A DNA stretch of 64,000 nt, taken from positions 4,250,375 to 4,314,374 of the forward strand of contig NC_090034.1 in the NCBI RefSeq assembly GCF_037176765.1. Reading direction: 5' to 3'. The notes under the pieces were generated by a model, which was given only the letters and a program-made list of their open reading frames with translations, made no database searches and was not told where the DNA came from. Below, in pieces: positions 38,674 through 50,600 of this stretch. Within the stretch, counting starts at the first letter, position 1, and each line of letters opens with the position of its first letter. The stretch is from Anolis sagrei (taxonomy: Eukaryota > Chordata > Lepidosauria > Squamata > Anolidae). The position numbers were made by a program, and so were the translations under genes.

Positions 38674-41600
38674 CTGTTGGGAAAAAAGAAAACATAAAAT
38701 CAATACACATTAAGTTATAATCTTTGCTGAAATCTTTAGATTCCAAGAAAGGGAATTTATTTTAAGCAATCTATAGATTGAAAAGAAAGATACAAAAGAG
38801 TACAAAGTGCAGATGTGCCCTGAAAAAGGCAACATGGGACAGGGCCTTCTCGGTGGTGGCCCCCCGCCTGTGGAATTCACTCCCTGGGGAAATTAGATCA
38901 TCGTCATCCCTCCTCTCTTTCAAAAGGAAATTAAAAACATGGATATGGGACCTGGCAGACTGACAATGGACAATGACCACTAAAGCTTTGGAAACGGACT
39001 GTGATAAGCGAAATGAATTTATTAATTACGGATTTGGCAAAACGATGGCCACCAGGCTGGCATTTTATTGTATTTTTATTGTATTAATGTAATGTTTTAA
39101 CTGTTATAATTTATTGTTACTATGTATTTTACTGTGTGAATTGTAGGCATCAACGTATGCCGGTTGGAAGCCACCCTGAGTCCCCCTTCGGGGGTTGAGA
39201 AGGGCGGGGTAGAAATACCCGAAATAAATAAATAAATGGGTCATTTGGAAGAAACTTATCCTAAGGCTTCAAAAGAAACAACATAATCAGACTGTCCTTT
39301 ATGCTTCAGTCCCTTATAATAGTACGAAAGCATTTGACACAGTGAATTGCAGTGTTCTTTGGACCATCCTCCAAAAACTCGGATGCCCTGACAATTTGTG
39401 AGCATCCATGATGACATGATGGCAACAGTCTTGGACAGCAATGGCCCCCAAAGTGATCTATTTAAGGTGGAATCAGCTGTCAAACAGGGATGTGTAGTTA
39501 CCCGCGAACCAATTGTACAGGTGTGAATGATTATGGAGGGAATTAATCTCAGGCCTCAATTGTGTATAAGAATATATTATAGAGGAGGCCAATTATTACT
39601 TGTAAATTAAGGTAACTGCCACCAACGTGAGGTATTTGAGGTACCACCGATGAGATCTGGCTTTACAGACGCAGATTAATTGAGATGAGACGGTCTTCAA
39701 CAAAAGATAACAAGTTTATTGTGTACAAAGCATATGGTTGCAGGCTGTTAAATAACTTATAGAACTTTGAATATCACTTGGTTTGTAATACAGTCCACTC
39801 TTCCAAATAACACAGCTCGTGGCTAACTTTTACTGAGGTGAAGCTCTTTAGTGAACAACGTTTCCTACTATGAATAGCCTTCCAATTTGATCTTTCCTTG
39901 ATCAAATCTCTGATCTCTAGTCCTTCCTTGACTAGGGATCTTAACAAGCTCCCTTTAGCCTTCCTAGACTAAAGAAACTGGCCAGGTTTCTCTCTTCAGC
40001 CCTTCTAGACTGAAAAACCTCCAGCTGCTCACACACACCTCTCTCCCAGGCTTTTCAAGCCTCCACACTCACACAGCCCCTTTTTCCAAAGACGCACATA
40101 ACTTTTCCTGCTTGGCTCCGCCCACTTCTCACTCTCCTGAGCTAGCCTGCCTGGTCTCCTTGGCAACGCTCACTGTGGATTCAAACCAGATAACTCTAGT
40201 TTTAGCTACTGTTGCAAACACAAACATATACTCTAACAGTTAAACACATACATAGTATCAATGACTTCGCCACAGCCCCAACCTGATTTTCCATCTTCAT
40301 TGCTATGGTAGTTCCATCTTGTTGATAGGAAGCTTCCCACCGGAGTGGAAAGCATCTATTGGATAGATGGCAAGCTACGTAACCTCAGCAGACTGAAAAT
40401 CAAAATCTTATTTTCCATCTTCATCTTGTTGTCGGGATGCTTCCCACTAGAATGGGAATCATCTATCGGACAGATGGCAAGCTATTTAACCTCAGCAGAC
40501 TGAAAGCCAAAACCAGAGTCACAACAACATGTTACAGAACTCCAATATGCCGATGATAATGTAGTCTGTGCGCATTCAGAAGACCTACAAGCACTCTATA
40601 AGCACCTTTGCAGAATCATACAAAAAGCTCGACCTCTCGTTGAACGTCGAGAAAACCAAAGTGCTCTTTCAGCAAAAGGCACTGGCCAGTCCCTCTCCAA
40701 TGCCAGAAATACAGCTTAATTTTGTAACATTAGAAAACGTTGACCATTTCCGCTCCCTCGGCAGCCATCTCTCCACCAAAGTCAACATTGAAATACAACA
40801 CCGCCTGAGCTCTGCGAGTGCAGCATTTTTCCAAATGAAGGAGAGAGTGTTTGAGGATTGGGACATCCGTAGGGAGACCAAGGGAGTTGTTTATAAAGCC
40901 ATTGTCCTTCCAACCCTGTTATATGCCTGCGAAACATGAGGTCACACTCCACTCCTGCTCCTACACCATCAGCTCCACTGCACCAAATGCCACATTATCC
41001 AAAATGTCCAAATGGCCACAGTAGTCCACCCTTTAATTACCTCTAGATTGGACTATGCGCTCTACGTGGGGCTGCCCTTGAAGATGGCCCGGAAATTCCA
41101 ATTGGTCCAACGGGCGGCAGCCAGATTACTAACTGGTGCGAATTACAGAGAGTGGTGAACCTTCCTGTTTAAGGAGCTCCACTGGCTGCTGTTTATTTTC
41201 CGATCCCAATTCAAGGTGCAGGTTTTGACCTACAAAGCCCTGAACGGTTTGGGACCCGCCCACCTGCGCAACCGCATTTCCATCTACAAACCCACACGAT
41301 CTCTTTGATCTTCCAGAGAGGCTCTTCTCTCGCTCCTGCCCGCATCGCAAATGCAACTTGTGGGGATGAGAGAGGGCCTTCTTTGTGGTGGCCCCCCAGC
41401 TCTGGAACTCTCCCCCCAGAGACATTAGGCAAGCCCCCACGCTGGCAATCTTCAGGAGGAATCTGAAAACCTGGTTATTCCAAAGTGCCTTCAATGATTG
41501 AATGTAAGATACTCCCTGACCAAACTTTGCACAAAATGTCCTTAGAAGCATTTTATTTTATGGTTCGTGCAATTAAATCCTTCCTCATTCCCGGATCCTC

Positions 41601-41856
41601 CTCTTTTTAATTTACATTGTCCTATCTCCCAGTTTTAAAATTTTATCCTTGAATTTGGCTCTGCCCAGTGAAATCTTCTGTGTTTTTAATGTTTGTTTTT
41701 ATATTGCTGTGTCGCTTATATATTGATTTTGCATTTTATGTATTTTTTTTGGTTCTATTATGTTTTTGTGTTATATTGTGTGTACTGTATTGATGAGCGT
41801 GGCCTCATGTAAGCCGCACTGAGTCCCCCTGGGAGAGATGGAGCGGGGTATAAATA

Positions 41857-41898
<42 letters not shown>

Positions 41899-44800
41899 AT
41901 ATCACCACCTCCCAAAGCAGTTACTATACTCCCAACTCAGAATTGGAAAACGGAATATTGGTGAACAGGAAAAGAGATTGAAAGATGGGCTTCAAGCCAA
42001 CCTTAAAAATAGTGGCCTAGACACCAAGAGAGAACTGAGAAGCTTTAGCACTTGAGCGTGATAACTGGAGGTCAGCTGTGACCAGCAGTGCTGCGGAATT
42101 CAAAAATTATACAGATTGAGAAATGAAGTTTATTTACTTCTCATGGATGTATTTTTTAATTTAATTTATGTCTAATTTTTAGTGTATAATTGTAATTGTT
42201 TGTACTGGCATTGAATTTTTGCCATTACTTATGTGTAAACCATTTTGAGTCCCCCTCGGGATGAGAAAAGCGGTGTACAAATACTGTAAATAAATAAATA
42301 AATAGATAGATAAGGGGAAATGCACCAAGAGGAAGAAGGCATGTCAAGCCAACCCTGACCAGCACTGCCTTCCACCTGGAAACAGAAATCTTCACTGAGG
42401 AAGAACATGAGTATGGTTTACTGTTATAACAACTAAAGACCTCTGAGTTTGGGACACAGGATTCCCACCCTTCCATTCAACTCTTTCCCTATGACAAAAG
42501 GCACTGACAACCTACCTTGTAACAGGTGACCTGCTCCAGCGGCCGAGGGCCTCTGTTCCCGATGCTATTGCTTTGAGACTGCATGACGCCAATGACCTGA
42601 GGAGTCCGCTGTTGGTTGGGAGAAGAGTTCAGGCTTGTGAGCTGGATGAGGGAGGACGACCTTTGCAATGGCGGGTTGTTGTTTGGCTGAAGAGGAAAAA
42701 CAACCATACACATCGTAATTGCTCATCAGAGAACTATTATTATTTATTTACAGTATTTATATTCTGCCCTTCTCACCCCGCAGGGCACTCAGAGCGGATC
42801 ACAATGTACATATACATGGCAAACATTCAATGCCATAGACACACAACATATATAGACAGACACTCAGAGGCTATTCAACATTCCAGCTTTTTCTCGAGGG
42901 TATTCTGGCCACTAGGGGAGCTGTCGCTTCACTGTCCATTTGTGACACTGATTAAATACTTCCTCATTCTTGGCATGCTTGCTGGAGATCTTTATGGCCT
43001 CGTAAATTAGCCTCCCCGCATAAGCGGTACCTAAATTTCCTACTTGACAGATGTAACTGTCATTCGTTAAAATTATGCACATAAAATATTTAAAATATTA
43101 TCATGTAATGCAATATAATACTACTAATAATATGATATTATAATTATATATTGTATAATTAGATATTGTACTATACTATACTAATAATATAATATATTAT
43201 ATCTCTGGTAAGTCACTCCGAGTTCTCTTCGGAGTGAGAAGAGCAGCATAGGATTTATTTATTTTTTGGGTCGTGTCAAGAGCAACCTGAGAAACTGCAA
43301 GTTGGCCATCTGCAAGGACGTTGCCCAGGGGACGCCTGGATGATTTGGTGTTTCATCATTATTATTTTATTATTATTAACTTTATTTGTACCCCGCTAGC
43401 ATCTCCCAAAGGGACTCGATGCGGCTTACACAGGCCGAAGCCTCAGAAACACAATACAGTAAAAACATAATGCAACAGTAGTAAACAAGCAAATCAAATA
43501 GTTAAGCAAAATAAGCAAACAACAATAACAATACATGAAGACACTTTAAAACTGCGCAATGGGGTACAGGGTTAAAAAAGTGCTGGGGTGGCAGGAGGAA
43601 CATAGGATTAAAAATAGTGCGGAGTGCAGTAATATTAATTGTACTAAAGTGCTTCTAGGACTTGGGATGGGGGATTCCTAATCTGAGAAGGCACATCGGA
43701 ACAGCCAAGTTTTTAGGTTCTTTCTGAAAGCTGCTAAAGTAGGGGCCTGTCGAAGATCTTTTGGAAGGGCATTCCAAAGTCGGGGGGCAGCCACAGAAAA
43801 GGCCCTGTCCCGTGTCCCCACCAAGCGCGCTTGCGACGTGGGTGGGATCACGAGCAGGGCCTCCCCAGATGACCGGAGCGTGCGTGTGGGTTTGTAGATG
43901 GAGATGCGGTCACGCAGGTAGGGTGGTCCCAAACCGTTCAGGGCTTTGTAGGTGAGCACCTGCACCTTGAATTGGGCTCGGAAAATAAATGGCAGCCAGT
44001 GGAGCTCCTTAAACAGAGGGGTAGACTTCTCTTGATAATGAGCCCCGGTTAGCATCCTGGCTGCTGCCCGCTGGACCAATTGAAGTTTCCGAGCCGTTTT
44101 CAAGGGCAGCCCCACGTAGAGCGCATTGCAGTAATCCATTCTAGAGGTGACCAAGGCATGGACCACCCCGGCCAGATCAGCCTTCGCGAGGTACGGTCGC
44201 AGCTGGCGCACAAGTCTCAATTGTGCAAAGGCCCTCCCGGATACCGCCGACACCTGAGCCTCAAGTGTGAGGCCATCATCCTTGTGGGAGGCTTCTCTCA
44301 TGTCCCCGCATGAGGAGCTGGAGCTGATAGAGGGAGCTCATCCACGCCCTCCCCGGATTCGAACCTGTGACCTGTCGGTCTTCAGTCCTGCCGGCACAAG
44401 GGTTCAACCCACTGCGCCACAGGGTGCTCCATGGCATATAAATGATGTAAATAAATAAATAAATATGCTTGTCCACTATGCCTCATTCACAGAGGAAGAT
44501 TTGTTTAAAGCTACAGACAATGCGGTCGCTGTTGCCCGTTTTTGGTCTGAAATTGTTTAGCCACTTGTGCTTCCTCTATTTTTATCACTTTTATACTTAT
44601 TTATGCAATGTTTTTGACACAAATAAATACATAAATAAAGCACGTATATTATAATTATTTATCTACTTCACTTATATACTGCTTTTCTCACCCCGCTGGG
44701 GGATTCAAATCCGTTCCCAACACAATTATGGCAAAATTTTCACATACAGAAACCTAACATAACAATAATAACATACAATTATCGATTAAATCATAAAACA

Positions 44801-47632
44801 TGACATCATTTAACATTAAAAAGTGGAATTAAAACATATCAATAAAAACAAGTAAAATCACATAACCCAACACTCGTAGTCCAGGCATATTTATTAGGGC
44901 TGGGTAACCACGGAAAATTTTGTTTCTAAACTCGATTCGTTTTTAAGGGGTCCATCACGTTTCGTTTCTTTAAAGAATTCCGAAATTTTCCTTTTAAAAA
45001 TTTCGAAATATACGAAATTTTGTAAATTTCGAATCGATTCGTTAATGGCGGACGTGATTGCGCAATATGCTAAAAAACCCCTCCAAATATGCTAAAAATA
45101 TGCTGAAAAACCCTCCAAATGGGACAGGGGGAACTTCTGAAGCTTCCCTCTCCCTTTGTTGTTGACGGTTGAGTGTGATAAAAACAAACAACAACTATAA
45201 AACTTGCACCAGGCATACGAAAATAATTATGAAACAATTACAAAACAATTTTGAAACAATTTCGAAACAATTACGAAATAAATTGAAAAAATTGTTTCGA
45301 ATCTATTTAACTCCTCACACTATTCCAAAATGGCTCAATATCGGATCGTAAGCTAATTTAAATACGAATTAATAACGAATTACAAAATTAACGAACGAAA
45401 CCGCCCAGCCCTAATATTTATTTATTATTTATTTATTTAATTCATTTTTGCTCCGCCTTTCTCACCCCACAGGGGACTCAAAGCGGCTTACAAACTCCAG
45501 CAAAAATTCAATGCGGCATCATAGACATAGCAATAAAACCAATATAATAATAAACATACACTATCAAACAATAAAACCATCAAACATATGAACAAATAAA
45601 ACACATAATACAATAAACCAGATTAAAACACATAACATATTAAAACCTAAAGGGCTGAATCTTGATTATATACTTATTAGTTAGTCCATAGTAATTATCC
45701 AAACTGTTGAGATTGAATTCCTGATACTGAAGCAACATTCTCATAAGCACAACCCATGTACCATCTAATGGGAATATCAGGAGCATACTGGTGTCCAGAA
45801 AAGAAATACTCTTAATTTAAAAAGAGAAATGACTTGTAATGATGTACCAACTCTACTTCGCAAGGCCATCGCTGAAGCCTATCATGTAAACACTGTATAT
45901 TTTTGTTGCTTCAACTCATAATGTTGGTGGACAGGAAAAGAGATTTAAAGATGGGCTTAAAGCCAGCCTTAAAAACCGTGGCATCCACACCAAGAACTTG
46001 GAAGCCCTGGCCCTTGAGCGCTCTAGCTGGAGGTCAGCTGTGACCAGCAGTGCTGCAGAATTCGAAGGGGCACGAATGGAGGGTGAAAGGGAGAAAAGTG
46101 CCAAGAGGAAGGCACATCAAGCCAACCCTGACCAGGACCGCCGTCCACCTGGAAACCAATGCCCTCACTGCGGGAGAACATGCGGGTCAAGAGCAGGGCT
46201 CCACAGCCACCTACAAACCCACCATCAAGACACAAGACTCGGGGGACCATCATCCTCGGACTACGAGGGATTGTGTCAGTAAATGTGACCATCTGGTAGA
46301 GACTGGCTCCAGCTATTTCAATGAACCCATCTTACAAAGAAGAAAGAAATGCAAGCTCAGACATTTGGCAGATAATTTCGAGTTTGGAGCAGGCAGCTGA
46401 AAATCTACATACCTTTTGCTGTGGTTGCGTTGGTGGAGGCAGAGGGGGTTGGTCTGTGGTTCCCATGGGAAGCTCAAATCGGGGGCTGTTTTTAAAAGAA
46501 AATATAAAAGGTAAAGCTAAAGGTTTTCCCTGAAATTAAGTCCAGTCGTGTCCGACTCTGGTGCTCATCTCCATTTCAAAGCCAAAGAGAAGAGACGGTG
46601 TTGTCCACAGACGCCTCCAAGGTCATGTGGCCAGCATGACTACATGGATATGAATATTGGAATACTGAAGTTAGGATGTTCCATACCATCATGTTTTCAA
46701 TCTTTATGTGAAGAGTGAAGAAAACAAATAGGAAGGAGTCAGCTTATTTGCAATGTAGTGCTGACTTGAGTATAGGTAAAGGTGAAAGATTTCATAAAAT
46801 AATGGTGTTTATTTAAGAGATCTTGAACAAAATAGGCATTAAAGCTTAGTTGGTTTGAAGTAGTGACTTAAAAGCGTGTGGTTTCTTTAAGTCAGTACTT
46901 CAAACCAACTAAGCTTAATGCTTATTTTGTTCAAGATCTCTTAAATAAACATCATTATTTTATTGTTCACAACATCTGTCTCACGTGTGCCTCTGCACAG
47001 GAAGTTTTAAAAGCAAATTGCTGAAGAAGTCAAAGGTTTAATGGTGGCAGCATATATTTTAAAGAAATAATCTTTTCAGTTCAAAAACTTAGTTCCAAGT
47101 TACACTCTTTTCTCCCTCCAGAGATTACTGACAGGATTGCTTCTCTGAAAGTAACCCCAAACTCCACACAGACAGTCCTTCTCTTCTGGGATCTGTCTCT
47201 CCACTCCCCAGCTATCTTCCCTAAGAGCTATAATCTTCCCACTAGATATCTCTGCTAGCTAACTGACCACTTTAGGCCTCTCTCATCTCTTCTCCACTCT
47301 CAACTCCGAACTCCTTCTCCTTTGACACCCAGATTCAATCTGAGTTGACAGGGTTTTAAAACGTCCCCTTAAAGTCCATTTTTTTCCTTTTTTCTTCTCT
47401 CTCCCAGCCAATCACTAACTCCTCTCATTTCCCTCCAAGTACCAAGTATCTAAGCATGCCCCCTTCAGGAAATAAGATTTAAAATGGATGCCCCCTGCAC
47501 TCTTTCCAAAATGGCTGCCAACCTTCCTGGGCCTACTGTTCTAGCTTTTCCAAGCTTAAAAGGTAGGGAATTCACTACAACATAGGAGGAACTTTTATAA
47601 GAACACGTATAGGCCAATGTGTGGCATAAGAT

Positions 47633-47665
<33 letters not shown>

Positions 47666-50600
47666 GTTTATGTTTAGGGAGGAGATAATCCTGAAAATCA
47701 CTCACTGCATGAATTTGCAGGCAGGGCCCTCTGGACAGAAGCCCACCAGGTAATTGACGCAAATAACACGTCGTGTGTGTCTGTGTCTGCAGAGCGGACC
47801 TGCAAGATACAACGGTATGGTCACCACACACAATTGCAAGAAATGTAAAGAATGAAGACACTTTAAAGTAGGCCTGGGCAAACTTTGGCCCTCCAGGCTG
47901 TTAGGAATTGTGGGAGTTGGGAGTCCAAAACACCTGGAGGCCCAAAGTTTGCCCATGCCTGCTTTAAAGAAATCACACAGTGCATCAGAACCAAAAATAA
48001 TATTCCATATACATACCATGTTTACAAAATCCTCGATCATACCAAGGACAATCTTTGATCTTAGACTCTGGATCAATGTGCAAGAACGGGCACTCCTTGT
48101 TGCTGCATTCCCCTGCAGTAGACAAGCACACGTCGTGCATCAGGAACGGCCCCGCAAAATGGTATAGAATTAGACATAATTTACATCCTTTACCATCCAA
48201 AGAAACATTGCTTTCCATCTCTTTCCACTTAGAGGAGCAAAGCAGTTTACTTGTCTTGGAAACTTAAAACACTCTCAGATCTATTATGTTAAAAAATAAT
48301 CTACTTAGAAACCTAAACTGGCCTTCAGATGATGATGATGATAATAATAATAATAATAATAATCCCAAATGTAGACTCTGAAAGGAAGCAGATGAAACAA
48401 TAGATCCCATCCTCAGCTGCTGCAAGAAGATCGCGCAGACAGACTCCAAGCAGAGGCACAACACCGTTGCTCAGGCGATTCATTGGAACTTGTGCCACAA
48501 ATACCATCTGCCTGTGACAAAGAACTGGTTGGATCACAAGCTGGAAAAGGTTACAGAGAATGAGCACGCCAAGCTACTCTGGGACTTCCGGATTCAGACA
48601 GATAAGAGTTTTGGAGCACAACACTCCTGACCTCACAATCGTGTTAAAAAAGTATGGATCGCTGATGTCTCAATCCCAGGTGACAGCAGGATTGCAGAGA
48701 AACAACTGGAAAAGCTGACACGATATGAGGATTTACAGATCGAACTACAAAGACTCTGGCACAAGCCAGTAAAGGTGGTCCCAGTGGTGATTGGTACACT
48801 GGGTGCAGTGCCTAAAGACCTTGGCCTGCACTTAAACACAATCGGCGCTGACAAAATTACCATCTGCCAGCTCCAGAAGGCCACCTTACTGGGATCTGCA
48901 CACATTATTCGCCGATACATCATACAGTCCTAGACACTTAGGAAGGGCCCAAAGTGTGATCCAATTCAACAGCCAGCAGAGTGTCTGCTGTGGACTCATT
49001 TTGTTGTGTTTCAGATAATAATAACAATAACACTTTATTTATATTCCACCCTTCTCACCCTGAAGGCGACTCATGGTGGATAACAGTACACATGCACGGC
49101 AAACATTCAATGCCGCTTTGTATAGACAATTTAACTTGGAATGGCACATTTCACAAAACTCTAATGGTAAGAGCACAAATGATCAAAATGCACTAAGCAA
49201 AGTCATATTTAGTCAGGATTCAAAATGAATACAGACATATTATTTTTTGCCTTCTAGAAACCTCAGGAGAGGATCTCCCAATCGCTCTAGGACTCACACG
49301 GGGAACATACCATTCTCAACAAACAAGTTTCATTCCGCAACCATCTCTATCTGCATCTTAGATTACTGTCTACATTAACTTCCATGTTTTCTCTTATTTT
49401 GTCCACCTAATACTCTAATTATGAGCCTGAACAACATACGTTAAGAACTAAGAGTAAAAAGCATACACAATATTCAAGACCTCAGCTATTTCAAGCAGAA
49501 AGCCAGTACATGATTGATTCAAAACTCAGGAACTGCTTCAGGCATGCCTCTGCAACATAGGATTACAATATCAACATTATTTATAGAACTATTGTCTAGA
49601 ATAGATTACAGAGACTTTCCGAATAGAGAACTTTGAATGCTTTAGCACAAACTGCTCTTTATAAGTCAAGAATACCCAGCAAGAGTGAGGCACAGTCAGA
49701 TGCAATGCCATTCTTACCATATTTTGAGTAGAAGTAACACTCAGGCATCTTGGTCATGTCATATTCATGCAGAAATTCACACTGGTCTCCCTTTTTGCAC
49801 AGCCCTCGTAGCCAGTGTTTGCAGACAACGGTCTTCTCCCCACTGATGTGCCGGAATGGACACATCCCTCCTAAGGCGAGAAGAACGTGGAGAGAGGGAA
49901 TGGTTTTAATGTTTCTTCAGCTACTTTAAAAAGAATAGGCCTTGTATGAACCAAGGGGAGGGATCACTATGTAATGTTCATGCTAGAATTGGGTTATACC
50001 TAAAAGATAAATATAAGCTGCATATTTTCTTATAGTTCATGACATAACCTTTTTTCTTGCAGGTTCTTTTAAGATGGGAAGTAATGTCATACTGTATTGT
50101 CGAAGGCTTTCATGGCTGGAATCACTGGGTTGTTGTAGATCAGCGGTTCTCAACCTGGGGGTCGCGACTCCCAGGGGGGTCACCTGTCCATTTCGGAAGG
50201 GTCGTGAGACCACCTCCGTTGGCCCCACCCCAAGGGCGCAAGCCAGGCAAGAGCTCCTTCGCGCAAAGCCTGGCCTCGTGCAAAGCCTGTCTTGCTCTCT
50301 CGCCATCCGGTGAGGGCGCGGGGCAGACGAAGGGGCTTCCGCGCAACGCCTGGCCTGAAGCCTGCCTCGCTTTCTCACCATCTGGCGAGGGCGTGGGGCA
50401 GGCGAAGGGGCCTCCACGCGAGGCCTGTCCTGTTGCGAAGCCTGCCTCACTCTCTCATCATCCGGCAAGGGCACAAGGAAGGCGAGAGGGCCTCCGTGCG
50501 AGGCCTGCCTCGCTCTCTCGCCATCCGGTGAGGGCGCGGGGCAGACGAAGGGGCTTCCGCGCAACGCCTGGCCTGAAGCCTGCCTCGCTTTCTCACCATC

